The position numbers and the translations under genes were made by a program. The notes beneath the pieces were generated by a model, which was given only the letters and a program-made list of their open reading frames with translations, was not told the origin of the DNA and did not search any database. Below, one piece after another: positions 20,757 to 32,838 of a stretch of DNA of 64,000 nucleotides; the stretch's first letter is position 1, and the number at the start of each line of letters is the position of its first letter. Origin of the DNA: Cocos nucifera (Eukaryota > Streptophyta > Magnoliopsida > Arecales > Arecaceae); contig QRFJ01001013.1 of assembly GCA_006176705.1 (NCBI GenBank), positions 124,501 to 188,500 of the forward strand, given 5' to 3'.

Positions 20757-23700
20757 TAAAGCCACTCAAAATAGTATCGAATATCCATCTTCCATTTGTG
20801 ATTGTCGAACTCTTTGATTTCGAAAGCTTTAGTAAAGGGGTCGGCCACATTCTCCTTTTCATTGATCTTTTGAAGCTCGACGTCACCTCGCTCTACAATC
20901 TCTTGGACAAGGTGGTAGTGACGTTGAATATGTTTGGTGCGCTGATGTGCCTTTAGCTCCTTCTCTTGAGCTATGGCCCCAGTGCTATCACAGTATAGTA
21001 GAATCGGACCATCCAAGGAGGGTGCCACTTCTAGCTCGTCGATAAACTTTCATAGCCATATAGCTTTTTTGACAGCATCAGATGCTGTGATATACTCTAC
21101 CTCGCACATAGAATCGGTTATAGTGTGCTGCTTGAAACTCTTTCAGCAGACCGCTCCACCATTTAGGGTAAACACAAAACCTGACACACTTTTGCTATCA
21201 CCATTGTCTGATTGAAAATTGGAATCAGTATAACCTATAAGTTTCAAGTTAGAATCTCCATGGATGAGCCACTCTTTCTTAGTATTTCTTAAATACTTAA
21301 GGATAGTTTTTACAACCTTTCAGTGATTCTCACCTAGATCAGACTGGTATCTACTCACTATCCCTAATGAGTATGCCACATTCGGTCTCGTACACATCAT
21401 GACGTACATAATAGAATTCACTATCGAAGCATATGGTATTCTACTATACGGTCTCTCTTTTAAGGAGTTATCGGACAATCCCTCCTAAAGAGCAAAATTT
21501 CATGGCTTATCGAAAGATAGCCCTTCTTGAAATTTTTCATGCTGAACCATTTCTATACAGTATCAATGTACGTAGATTGGGATAATCCAAGCAACCTTTT
21601 AGATCTATCTCTATAGATCTTCATCCTTAGGATGAAGGATGCTTCTCCCAAGTCCTTCATAGAGAATTGAGATGACAGCCAAATCTTTATTCCCTATAAT
21701 GTAGGGATGTCATTTTTGATTAAGAGAACGTCATCTACATATAGTACAAGGAATACAACAACAAAACTGTTAGTCCATTTGTACATGCAGGGTTCTTCTC
21801 CATTCTTAACGAAGCCATACGTTCTGATTACTTTATCAAAATACATATTCCAACTCCATGATGCTTGCAATCCATAGATGGATGTTTGAAGCTTGCACAC
21901 CTTAGACTCATCTGTGGATATGAAATCCTCAGGCTGTGTCATATATACCTCTTCATCCAGCTCTCCATTTAGAAAAGCTATTTTTATATCTATTTGCTAG
22001 ATCTCATAGTCTAGGTATGCTGCTATCGCAAGTATAATTCGAATAGATTTGAGCATTGCCACTGAGAAAAATGTCTCATCATATTCAATACTATAATGCT
22101 GATGATATCCCTTAGCAATCAGACAGGCTTTATAGGTCTCCATCTTTCCATCTGTGCCCCTTTTTCTTTTGAAAATCTACTACATCCAATGAATTTTACC
22201 CCTTCAAGTGGATCAACCAGTGTCCATACACTGTTAACTTTCATGGACTCCATTTTGGATTTCATGGCTTCTAGCCACTTATCAAAATCAGATCTCTACA
22301 TGGCATCCATGTAGGTGATCGGATCCTCATCGTTCTCATCGAGTTTGATAGGATCATGATCCTAGATCAAAAAATCATAGTATCTGTCTGATTGATATGG
22401 TACTCTGTCAGATCTCTTTAGTGCTACTTCAATAGGCTCTGAATTTGATCTTATCAAATATAGTTCTACAAGTTTACTAGAATGTGTCGGTTCTTGTATT
22501 TATCGAACTTCATTAAGTTCAATATTAGAGGTAGCTATTCTTTCACTAAGAAACTCTTTTTTCAAAAAAGACTGCTCTATTGCTGACGAACACCTTTTAT
22601 TTTTTAGCAAGGTAGAAGTAATAACCCTTAGTTTCCTTGGTATACCCTATGAACAGGCATTTATCGAACCTAGGTCTAAGCTTTTCTGGCTGCAAATATT
22701 TAACATAAGCCGGACATTCCCAAATCCTAAAGTGAGAGAGTGTCGGCTTACGCACAGTCCATATCTCATATGGAGTCTTTGCAACATACTTGCTCGGAAC
22801 ATTATTCAAAATAAAATAGGCAGTTTCTAGTGCATAACCCCAAAATAAAATCGATAGACTTGTAAACCCCATCATGGACCGCATCATGTCCAACAGGATT
22901 CGATTCCTCCTTTCAGATACACCATTATGCTATAATGTTCCAGAAGGGGTCTATTGTGAGAAAATTCCATTCTCTCCTAGATATGTTAAAAATTCGTTGG
23001 AAAGATATTCACTTCCTCGATCAGACCTAAGAATTTTAATACTCTTTTCAAGTTATTTTTTTACCTCATTTCGATATCATTTGAGCATTTCAAATGAATC
23101 AGATTTACTCTTCATAAGATAGACATATCCATACCTAGATAGGTTGTCAGTAAATGTAATAAAGTCGTAAAACTCACCTCTAGCATATGTGTTCATAGGT
23201 CCATATACATCAGTATGTACTAGACCTAGAAGCTTAGTGGCCTGCTCACCCTTTCCAGTAAAAGGTGATTTGGTCATCTTACCAAGAAGACAAGACTCAT
23301 AGGTATTCAATGATTCATAATTATCAATGTCAAGGATACGCTCCTTAACTAACCTGTTAATCCTATTCTTATTTATATGACCGAGCCTACAGTGCTAAAA
23401 ATAAGCATTAGTGACATTATCTAGTTTTGATTATTTATTTGACATGTACATTACACTAATAGGCTGTGATATAATATAAATGCCATTTTTCAATTATCTT
23501 TGTAGTACTGTAACATCATTCATAATGATGTTATAATAATTTTTTTTATTGATAAACAATAACCATCTAAGGCCAATAGTCCAACAGAGATTATGTTCAT
23601 CATAAAAGATGGACAATAGTGACAGTCATTTAAAATGACACTATTATTTTCAAAAAATAGTTCAAGAGTTCCCAATGCTAGGACTGAAACTTGACTTTCC

Positions 23701-24020
23701 TTTTCGAGATTAAGAAATCTATCACCATTCTCAAATTTTTTACCAATATGAAGTCCATGCAATGAATTGTATATATGAATCGGACTCCCGGTATCTAATA
23801 CCCAGGTAGATATGTCATATACGGAGAAATTGTAAGGTGTTATCATATAACAGCCTTGATCAGTAACCACTTACTGATTTCTTCTATTCAACCTATTTGG
23901 GTTAAGAGGACCATTCCTCTCTGGGTCTGTCTTATTAGGGTCAATACTAGACTCCTTATTCTTAGGTCCTAAATGCTTACCACTATCCAACAATGAACGA
24001 AGCGGACTTATTCTAGCCAT
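20757..24020 (-). pseudogene. pol: E6 pol: protease, integrase, RT, RNase H
   Basis: An ATG at 24020 opens MARISPLRSLLDSGKHLG. Protease: TWVLDTGSPIHIYNS at about 23779-23814 with the catalytic Asp. Integrase zinc region LGHINKNRINRLV (about 23350) and core HTDVYGPM, RSDRGSEY, HNGVSERRNR (23210 to 22890). RT: SIYGLQAS and LYVDDVLL (YVDD at 21730-21741). RNase H: LYCDSTGAIAQ, ending near 20757 at MDIRYYFEWL. The order PR-IN-RT-RH is diagnostic of Ty1/copia. Frameshifts (notably 21100-21600 and 21950-22250) and stops inactivate it. Confidence 0.85.
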
Positions 24021-25777
24021 TCTATTTATCTGAAAGAAAAACATGAAATCTAATAAGTACTTGAATAAATTTAAATTCTAAAAATTTGAACTTTAGTCTA
24101 AAGATCCTTCCACTATTTTTAACGAATTGGTAGCCTTTATCTCTAATTCGAGAAATTACACTAACTCCTTAGTGGGTATTGAAATTCATATAGACTATAG
24201 ACGGGCTCGAGGAAAGCTCTGACTAACCCGTGTGCATCTACAGGTAGGTTCATAACCAATTATTTTTTTAAATAATTTTTAGTATTTAGATTTTGCCTCA
24301 GATACCAAATCAGTAGGCTATGACCTCCACTGAAAAAGTCTGATTAGGTCCAACCATTAACATGATTAACTTTAGTGCATCAAATCAATGATAACCAGTC
24401 CCAAGGAAAGCTCTGGCTAATCTGATCACCATTAAGAGAGTGCAACCTAATCATCATATGATGGATAGTAATTCCAATATCCAAATGAACACCAGGTGTA
24501 AGGCACTCCAATGTCCACCTAAAAAATTGGACTCATTACTATTCATCTTAATGGGAGGCTATGACTCGATTATCTTCATAACTTAGTTATTTTAAGAACC
24601 TAATAATTTAGAGGATTTAGATTACTTATGATTTAAGGGTAGAAAGGATATGGATCAAATTTCTCCCACTGACTTCACCAAGTCAAGTCCTTCCACTGAC
24701 TTCACCAAGTCAATAGGTTAGGACTATGATCATCTTATTCAGTCTTACTGATTGAAATCAGTCAAACTGATTCCTAATAACATGGGTTAGTCCGAATCAC
24801 CAAGTGATCTAATGAAATCTCAATCAACCATGTCGGTCAGATAAGTAAGATCAGTGGAAGGGATATGCCATTAACTCATTAAAGATTGAATCAGTGAGAG
24901 TAGCTCCCAATTAAAAACCACTGGTCTAGACTGCCAAACTTACCTTAGACACCAATCGATTAATTAGGTTTAATCTGATCAACCTAGTAATTTTGGGCTT
25001 AACCGCGTAGTCATGAATTAAGTCCATTTTGGTCTTGGTAAAGACATGGACTCATCCAACTACAACTATTGGAGTTAATTCTAGAGTATCCTTGACCTAA
25101 TCTAATTCAACACTTGCTTAGATTTGATCAATTACTCTAGATTAATCCATTCTTTAACTAATCTTAGGTCGAACCTAATTAATGGACCTAATTCATCTAA
25201 CCCTTTAACCCACAGTCTTATGCCTTTATCTTAGGATCTTAATTCATAATTCTAGATCCTATGAATAATACTTAATTTCTTCAATTAAGTTTTGGGCTGA
25301 TGGATTGGAGTTCGGCATTTTGAAAATAATTTTTAAATTTTAAAAGATTCTTTACAACTTAGCATTGTTCACCAATTGAGTCGACTCATTTTAAAATTGA
25401 ATCGGCTCAATTCACAAACAACACTAGTTGTAGGATTTAATCTGAAACTATGTACACCACATAATACTAAATTATGAATCAAACTTTAGATCCTATCTAA
25501 ATATGCATTCATTATCAAAAATTAGATTAAAGTCTAATTTAATATATCATAAAAAATTAGATCTAATCTAAAAATTTTATGATCAACTACAAGATCAAGC
25601 ACGTACAAGGACAACCTTTGCACTGTAGAGGGTAAACCCTACAGCAGGATAACCTACAGTCTATGCGATCTTGAGTTTAATTTTTAGATCTAATTAATCA
25701 TAATATTAGATTAATATTTAGATTAAATCTAAATTATTAATCTCATCAAGCAAACATATCATGTATAGTGAACCTAC
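24021..25777 (-). other. E6 leader between PBS and pol, no gag found
   Basis: About 1.76 kb where copia gag is expected. I find no capsid motif or CCHC knuckle in any - strand frame. On the - strand, 11 bases before the pol ATG, TTTTTCTTTCAG (24032-24043) looks like a plant 3' splice site. Phrases such as ACTTGGTGAAGTCAGTGG are duplicated (about 24670-24712). It may be an intron-like leader or a deletion product. Confidence 0.5.
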
Positions 25778-25789
25778 GCTCTGATACCA
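25778..25789 (-). other. E6 primer binding site
   Basis: TGGTATCAGAGC on the - strand, a perfect match to the 3' end complement of initiator-Met tRNA, 2 bp from the LTR. Confidence 0.9.
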
Positions 25790-25791
25790 TT

Positions 25792-28731
25792 TGAAGGTGC
25801 AGTGCAGGGTTTGCAATGCTACTTTCAAAATTTTTTTTAAAAATAGCTAAAATATAATATATAATTAATTAATTTAATTAATTAATTTTTAATCATATCA
25901 GAATATTAAGTCCTACACTATAGATCTAAACATAATATGCATGCATTCATATAGATCGGAAAATAAAACTATGCAACAAACTCTTTACTACATCTATCTG
26001 TTCATAATACAATACCTTTTCGTGGGTACATGATCACCATAATCTGAATCTATCAGATAATGCTCTAGTATTTTACCATAGCCACACATGTATCCAGCCT
26101 CTATGGTTGGTCCATACAGAGCTCTCGATCCTGATCAGCCCCACTGGAGTGCTAGATCCGCGTTGGAGCCTTCAATGGCCGATCATGATTGATCTAATTG
26201 ATTGTATGCTTTTTGATTTCTCAGATACTCCAAAAAATGAAAACATAAATACTAAAGGATGATGAAGAGGTGTTTCAAATTTGGTGGCGATCCGATGCTC
26301 ACAGCACTCGATCTCTCCACTCGAACCTAGATTCCCAAATCTAGGGTTTCACTCGGCTCAAAAATCCTGACACACTGAAAATTCTATCATGCCCTCTCTA
26401 TGTGGAGTTTCTCCATGAAATAAATTTTTATAGAAAGATAACTTTTACATCTATAAAGCATATTTAGATCATATCTAAAAATTGGGTATCCTTAGAGGTA
26501 AAAATCAGAAGAGAAGAGAGGCATGAGGAAAAAGTAAAGTGCTATAGGACCCTACTCACCTTCACTCCAAGATTTTTTTCACCCAAAACTAATGCCCAAT
26601 CACTCTAAAATTTTTATCATAATGCTAACCCCTTCTTATTATGAACAAAAATTATCATAATTTATTAACATGAATACTATGGGAAAAATACATGGAAAGA
26701 GATAAGGGTTGAGTGGTTGGAAGGTTTTAACCACTCGATTTAAAAAATCAAGTGAGCCTCTTATCCTTATCCAACTCTCCCTCCCATGTGTTTTACACAT
26801 AGAAGGACTTTCCTTCTATGTGCACACATTTTTATTTCTCTAAAAAATATTCGACAAATAAAAAGGAGGGCATGGGAAGCAGATAAGGTTGGATTGGTTC
26901 CAACCTCCAACAAACTGAGTTGAATTCAAAACTTAACTTATTTTGAACCAATCCAACCCTTGGACTAGGTTAAAAGTAGATAAGAGAGGGGGCACAAAAA
27001 CCTTTTGGGTGATAGAAAAATTACATATAAAATTTTGAGCATGGAACAAGAGTGGAAAAGTCAAAAATGGTGGGTGCATGGGAGAGTTTGAATTCAAACT
27101 TCAATTGACTTGGTCCTAATTTATTTCAACCAAGCCAATTAATCTAGACCCAATTAGATCAAGTTACATCCAACCAAATTAGATTTAGCCTAATCTAATA
27201 AAATTTTAATCAAATTAAAAATTAATTAGATCCAGGTTCTGATCAAATCAGGGTCAAAACTTCCATAGCGATTAGGTCATCTCATGACCTGATCGGGTGA
27301 AACCTAATTTAATCAAATACAATCAAACTTGATCGAATCCTCATCGCTCAATCAAATTGAGCTAATTTGTAATTAAATTACTAATTAATCTTTCAAAAAA
27401 TATCTAAGTCCAAATTGGATGGTTTACCGGGCAATAAAGTCCAATCAACATGAAACTTCTGAAGAGTCTAAAATCAGTCGGACTCTTGAACTCAATATCC
27501 CAAATGAATTGAACTCACGATTAGAGTTCTAGACCAGTGGGACTCTTGATCAGAGAGTATTAAATGAGGACTTAGAGTCTCAGTCCACTAGGACTCTCGG
27601 TCATAGTGTCCCAGTCCAGTGGGACTCTTGACCACAGAGTCCCAATCCAGTGGGACTCTTGACCACCGAGTCTCAGATCATCAAAACTCTTGATCAGAGA
27701 ATTTCAGACATGAAGGACTCAGAGTTCCAGTCTAGTGGAACTCTTGGTCATAGAGTCCCAGTCTAGTGGAACTCTTGACCACAGAGTCTTAGATCACCAA
27801 GACTCAATATCAACCATCAGATCAGGTAGAAATTTTTATTATGTGTGATCCCATAGGTTCGAATCCTAAGTCGATAGTATAGAAACTAATTTTCTGTATC
27901 AATCGATGTGACCTCTAGCAATGGTATCCAACATCCGGATAGGTCGAATAATTGTAATGCAACATCGTCGAACTTGTAGCATATGGTTACCGTGTAATTC
28001 ATCCCCTTGACCTTGATGCTCAAAGGATGATTTAGGGTTTACTATCAATCCTAAAATTCATCCATAGTATATTTCAAAATTTAGTGTCCATCATATGGAC
28101 TACCCCAATTGAGGATTTGCTAAATTGAAATACAGTGATGCACTTGCTCCAACACTTGGAGGGGTCAATCTCATGTTGACTCACACACCAACAAGCCAAG
28201 TACTTGACTGCACCCAATAGCCTTCCATCACTAAATTAAAAATTCAGGTAGTCCATTATCTAAGTGCAGTGAGTTGCTTGTAGGTCACCATGGTGATCTC
28301 AGGTCTAAGGGACACTCATACCCATATCCTTCATGAGCAACTCTTGATAGTAGAGAGCTCCGTAGTTGGATCACGTTTAGTGAAATGTACACCTACACTT
28401 TATCTGCATGCCATAACGATATCTTCATACTTTTTGGTTAAGAGGACAACCAACACTTATGTTACACAACGACCTACACTCGATACGTTGTTATCCTGGA
28501 TAATAATGAATCATTTGATCATGAATATGTTTGAGGACTAAATGATAAATTCTCTTTTGTTGAGTCTAAATAGTCCCGAGAACTTCATCACAGAAGAATT
28601 CATTACAAGAAGATGTACAAAGTGATGAATATGCCAAAAAAAAAAATTATTCATTAATAATTTAAGTACAATTATATTTAGCTCAACCATCTATAATCTA
28701 GATGATTGACTTTAAGATATATTTTCCAATA
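25792..28731 (-). repeat. E6 5' LTR
   Basis: 2940 bp, parallel to 17861-20742 with perhaps a tenth of positions differing by eye, so the insertion is not recent. On the + strand it ends CCAATA instead of CAACA. Confidence 0.87.
27440..27800 (-). repeat. Hairpin-forming tandem words in the E6 5' LTR
   Basis: Same array as 19490-19835, but with extra units such as GTCCCAGTCCAGTGGGACTC appearing twice in a row (27608-27660). The copy number differs between the two LTRs, which were identical at insertion. Confidence 0.7.
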
Positions 28732-28736
28732 GAACT

Positions 28737-29150
28737 TTTCTCTCAGAAGATTCAATAACTATGCTCCCTTGAACGTCTCAAAGATCTAGGTGCTGATAGA
28801 GATAAGATAGCAGTTGCCAAGATCAGAGAGGATGCAAACTCATCCAACCAAACATAACCCCAATAAATATTGCCTCTATCATCGTGACCATGGTCACGAT
28901 ACTAAAGAATGTATATAGCTTCGGGATGAGATCGAGGCACTGATCATAAGAGGTCAGCTGGATCGATTAATCAGGCACCAATCAGAGAGAAGAGAAGATC
29001 ATCCAAGATCACCACTATAGCCTAAAACATCTCGAAGGGATGAACCACAAGGAGACCGACCTCCTCTTGGAATCATCAATACTATTATTGGAGGACATTT
29101 GCGATGGAAAGCCAGTAAGTCGGCAAAGCCAGCAAAAAAGCAGTAGACTG
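28737..29150 (+). pseudogene. gag: E5 gag C-terminal part and gag-pol spacer
   Basis: Resumes E5 after E6. One frame reads FNNYAPLNV, then NKYCLYHRDHGHDTKEC (about 28872-28920), LRDEIEALIIRGQLDRLI, and PPLGIINTIIGGH near 29060-29100. The Cys/His block and the following helix match the E2 remnant (3062-3240), and the GIINTIIGG phrase marks the transition to protease. Stops replace several Gln/Trp-type codons. Confidence 0.8.
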
Positions 29151-29690
29151 AAGAACCCATCACCTTCACCAGAGAAGATGCTCAGAAAGTTCAGCTTCCG
29201 CATAATGATGTGGTTGTTGTTACTTTAAATATTACAGATTATGATGTATGCCATATTTTAATTGATAATGAAAGCTCTGCTGATGTCTTGTTTTATGATG
29301 CTTTTTCTAAAATATCCATATCTGATAGTAGGATGGATTTGATGAATTCTTCATTTGTAGGATTCATGGGTGATGCAGTGCTAGTGGAGCGAATAATAGC
29401 ATTGCCCGTGGTCACGGGTCAGTACCCAAAGCAATTCAGAGCTTAAGTCAATTTTTTAGTAGTCAAAGACCCTTTTACCTATAATGCAATCCTTGGCCGA
29501 CCTGGTTTGAATGCACTCCGAGCTATGGTTTTGACTTATTATCTGAAGATGAAGTTTCCGACAAGGCATAGAGTTGGAGAGGTTAGAGGAGATCAGGCAC
29601 TAGCTCGGTACTGTTACAATATTACCTTATAGGAAGGAAGGCAAGCAGACCCTTATCCAGTGGATGGGCTTGATGCCCGTGATGATCTAT
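29150..29690 (+). pseudogene. pol: E5 protease region
   Basis: Reads EPITFTREDAQKVQLPHNDV, then VCHILIDNESSADVLFYDAF and YNAILGRPGLNALRA. The retropepsin site in this group is usually Asp-Asn-Gly-Ser-Ser; here the Gly is Glu (DNESS at 29264-29278), a G-to-A change that should abolish cleavage. A stop at 29443-29445 interrupts the domain. Confidence 0.78.
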
Positions 29691-30690
29691 CTGAAGAAAG
29701 AGGAGAATCCATCGACGATCTTATGGAGATTTCTTTGAATGATGGGAATAAAGAACACACCATGAAGATCGACTCTAGTCTAAAAAGAGAAGTCAGAAAG
29801 TAGCTCGTCACCTTCTTGTGAAAGAATGTAGATATTTTCACTTGGGTGCTTGCGGATATGCTTGGAATTGATGCAGAGGTCATGGAACATTGCCTAAGAG
29901 TGGATCTTAAACACCGGCTAGTGAAGCAGAAAAAGCATAACTTTGCACCTAAGAGGCAGAAGGCTATTGTAGATGAGGTCAACAAGCTCTTCAAAGTAGG
30001 ATTCATTCGAGAAGTGCTCTATCGGGACTGGATCACAAATATCATTCTCGTCAAAAAGATAAATGGCAAGTGGAGGATATGCATAGACTTCAGAGACTTA
30101 AATAGAGCTTGTCCAAAGGATAACTATCCTCTGCCTAGGATTGACCAACTGGTGGATGCAACTTCGGGCCATGAACTCCTCACCTTCATGGATGCTTTCT
30201 CCAGCTATAATCAAATCTGGATGGCACTAGAGGATGAGAAGAAGACTGCTTTTATTATCGATCATGGTCTTTGTTATTATAGGATCATTGCCTTTGGGCT
30301 TAAAATGTAGGTGCAACTTATGAACGCTTGATGAATAAAATCTTCAAGAAGCAGATCGACCGCAACATGGAGGTTTATGTAAATGATATATTGATCAAAA
30401 GCTGATCTTCTTTCAGTCATATTGTAGATCTTGAAGAAACCTTCAACACCCTTTGGAAGTACAAAATGAAGCTGAACCCTACAAAATGCGCTTCCAGAGT
30501 AACCTTAGGAAAGTTTATGAGATTCATGGTGTTAGGGTGTGGCATTGAAGATAACCCAGAGAAGATCAAAGCCATCTAAGAAATGATCACTTTGAAAACA
30601 ATAAAAAAAGTTCAGCTTTTCATAAGCAAGGTAGCGGCCCTAAATCGCTTTGTTTCAAGGTCGGTGGAGTGTTGCATGCCTTTCTTTCAA
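29690..30690 (+). pseudogene. pol: E5 reverse transcriptase
   Basis: An open stretch from 29846 carries MLGIDAEVMEHCL, VGFIREVLYRDW, GKWRICIDFRDLNRACPKD, FMDAFSSYNQI and FGLKM. After a frameshift near 30306 it continues as GATYERLMNKIFKKQIDRN and MEVYVNDILIKS. The catalytic motif is YVND (30376-30387) instead of YVDD, so the active-site Asp is lost. KCASRVTLGKFMRFMV and ALNRFVSRSVE follow. This is an RVT_1-type gypsy RT. Confidence 0.85.
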
Positions 30691-31720
30691 GTACTTAAAT
30701 AGACTAAGAACTTCAACTAGACTCCTGAGTCCCAGCAGGCCTTTGAAGAATTGAGGAACTATCTCAGTTTGCCTCCACTCCTAGCCAAGCTTGAACCTAT
30801 AGAAGAGTTGTTCTTATATCTTACAGTGTCTTCAGCAGCCATTGGAGCCATCCTGATTAGAGAAGAAGCTAAAGTTTAGAAGTCGATCTACTATATAAGC
30901 AGAATCCTGAGGGATATAGAAATAAGGTACACCAAATTAAAAAAACTAACTTATGCCTTGTTGATTATAGCCAGAAAGTTTTGATCTTATTTCTAAGGAC
31001 ACACAATCACTTTTCTCACTGATCAACTCATTAAGGCAGTCCTACATCAGCCTGATACCTCAGGAAGAATAGCAAAGTGGGTGATTGAATTAACTAAGTT
31101 TGACATCAATTTTTAACCTCGGCCATCCATTAAAGCTCAAATACTGGTTGATTTTATAGTAGAATACACTATTCTGGATAAAGCTGAACTTGAGCAAAAT
31201 GTAGTCAATGTGCCATGGTTGCAACCAAGCTCCACTGAAGAAGGAGCAGACCTTCCTGAGGGCTTCTGAGCCCTGTATGTGGATGATTCATCTAATGCTT
31301 CTGACATAGGTGTGGGTCTAATCTTGGTTAACCTTAAGAAAACCATTGCCGAATATGCACTGTGTTTCGAATTTCCTGCAACAAATAATGAAGTAGAATA
31401 TGAGGCTCTAATTATGGGGTTGAAGATAGATAGAGAACTAGAGGCAAATCGGCTCTAAGCTTACAGTAACTCCTAGTTGATAGTAGGATAAGTTAGTGGC
31501 AATTATAAAGCTCGAGAGGAGAGTATGATGAAATATCTGAAAAAGATGAGGAGTTTGACCCTGATCTTCAATAGTTTCAATATTCAACAGATCCCGAGAG
31601 CAGAAAATGCCAAGGCCAACCTTCTTTCCAAGTTGGCCATCCTAGCTCCAAATGAGCTACCTAAGGAAGTTTTCTTCAAAGTTCTAAAGTGTCCAAGTTC
31701 GAAAGAGCCCTAGACAATAA
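30690..31720 (+). pseudogene. pol: E5 RNase H and second (archaeal-type-like) RNase H
   Basis: First domain: AFEELRNYLSLPPLLAKLE, LYLTVSSAAIGAILIREEA, YYISRILRDIEIRYTK, FLTDQLIKAVL. After a linker with AQILVDFIVEYT, a second domain opens at LYVDDSSNASDIGVGLIL (31273-31326), followed by NNEVEYEALIMGLKI, a degraded strand, and QIPRAENAKANLLSKLA. Two successive RNase H domains are known in Tat/Ogre elements and support that lineage. Stops at 31090s, 31268 and 31457 disable it. Confidence 0.8.
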
Positions 31721-32100
31721 TACAAGTTGATCATGAGCCTAGCTGGATCGATCCATTGATTACTTATCTCAGAGATGGACTCCTTTCCAAAGACCATAAA
31801 GAAGCTTGGAAGTTAAGAAAATAAGCTTTCCGCTACATTTTATATGAAAATAAGCTATACAGGAGGTCGTACTCCTTACAACTCCTCAAACATCTCCAAC
31901 CTTTTGAAGCTGATTATGTCTTGAGAGAAGTTCATGAAGAAATATGCGAAAATCATCTGGGGGCAAGATCCTTGTCACATAAATTGCTTCGGTAGGAATC
32001 TCAAAAAATTATCTTTTTGGATCACCTCATGTTGAAGAAGCTTCGGCGCCAGCATAAATAATGCCAAAACCTACTTTCCAATAGGCATGGAAAGCTAGAA
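31720..32100 (+). pseudogene. pol: E5 integrase N-terminal zinc region, truncated
   Basis: Reads SWIDPLITYLRDGLLSKDHKEA, LYENKLYRRSYSLQLL, ADYVLREVHEEICENHLGAR and SHKLLR. This is the usual H2C2 region before the DDE core. After a Cys/Gln-like degenerate segment ending near 32090 the sequence passes within 60 bp to the polypurine tract. The catalytic core, GPY tail and 3' noncoding region present in E1 are absent. Confidence 0.75.
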
Positions 32101-32148
32101 AAGGCTTTGGTAGTCCATTTTCTTTACTCCCTTCTTTTGAGCTTCGAA

Positions 32149-32168
32149 CTCGGGAGTAGGGAGACGAT
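32149..32168 (+). other. E5 polypurine tract
   Basis: CTCGGGAGTAGGGAGACGAT immediately before the 3' LTR start at 32169. It resembles the E1 and E2 tracts. Confidence 0.7.
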
Positions 32169-32838
32169 TGTTGGGGGTGAATGCACTCTTGCCAAAGTTT
32201 AGCCTAATGTCTGGCCCTAGGATAACCTCAAATGGTAGTAACGACAATGATAGAACATCCACCAATATAAAATATTGCTCCAGTTAATTCTAAAATGACT
32301 AACTTTCAATCTGCCAGCTGATCTTCTCTAATAGAATGGATTAGACCCAGAACTAGCGATGTGCCATGGACTTCACCCGGATGAGCTTGAATAGTAAAAG
32401 TGGTTACTTTCCATCTAATGATAAGGCTCGAATATTAGAACCTAATCAGTCTAACTTTGTTCAGTGAAAAATTATGAAGCCAACCGAATTCCTCCACTAT
32501 AAGCAGTTAGTTCCAGCCGAACTCCTTTTGAATGAACTTGAGAAGTGAAAGCAGTCATCCAAGCAATTGAAGTCCTAAATATTTGTCCACTGGGTAGTCC
32601 AGCCTAGCTAACCTAGAAGCTAATCAAACTCCTCCTCAATCAGACCCTCTCCAAGCCTAGTCTTGCCATTAAAGCCAGGTATCATTTGAAGGATATCAGA
32701 TTGGTAGAGCTTCCCCTTAGATGAACTTCTATGTCTTACCGAAAGTGATAGATCTTGGCACTCTTACATTAAGAATCTCAAATATGCAAGCCAGAATTAA
32801 CGAAAGGACTTCGTCATCAAATTAGGCTTGAACTTCTC
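32169..32838 (+). repeat. E5 3' LTR, left part
   Basis: Starts TGTTGGGGGTGAATG and follows 15015-15690 closely, up to GCTTGAACTTCTC. E7 is inserted here; the LTR resumes at 43693. Confidence 0.88.

Larger units (their letters stand above)
17861..28731 (-). mobile_element. E6: Ty1/copia element with 2.9-kb LTRs, inserted in E5 gag
   Basis: LTRs at 17861-20742 and 25792-28731 (2882 and 2940 bp). Flanks AAACT (17856-17860) and GAACT (28732-28736) form a duplication with one transition. PBS and PPT place it on the - strand. The interior is about 5 kb: a 1.76-kb leader without recognisable gag, then protease, integrase, RT and RNase H in copia order (integrase before RT). Stops and frameshifts are scattered. 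The LTRs are long for a copia element. Confidence 0.88.

Noticed and set aside
19490..27800. Possible CRISPR-like array (repeats with spacers)
   Set aside because: Units are degenerate and adjacent, lie inside plant LTRs at matching positions, and have no unique spacers or cas genes.
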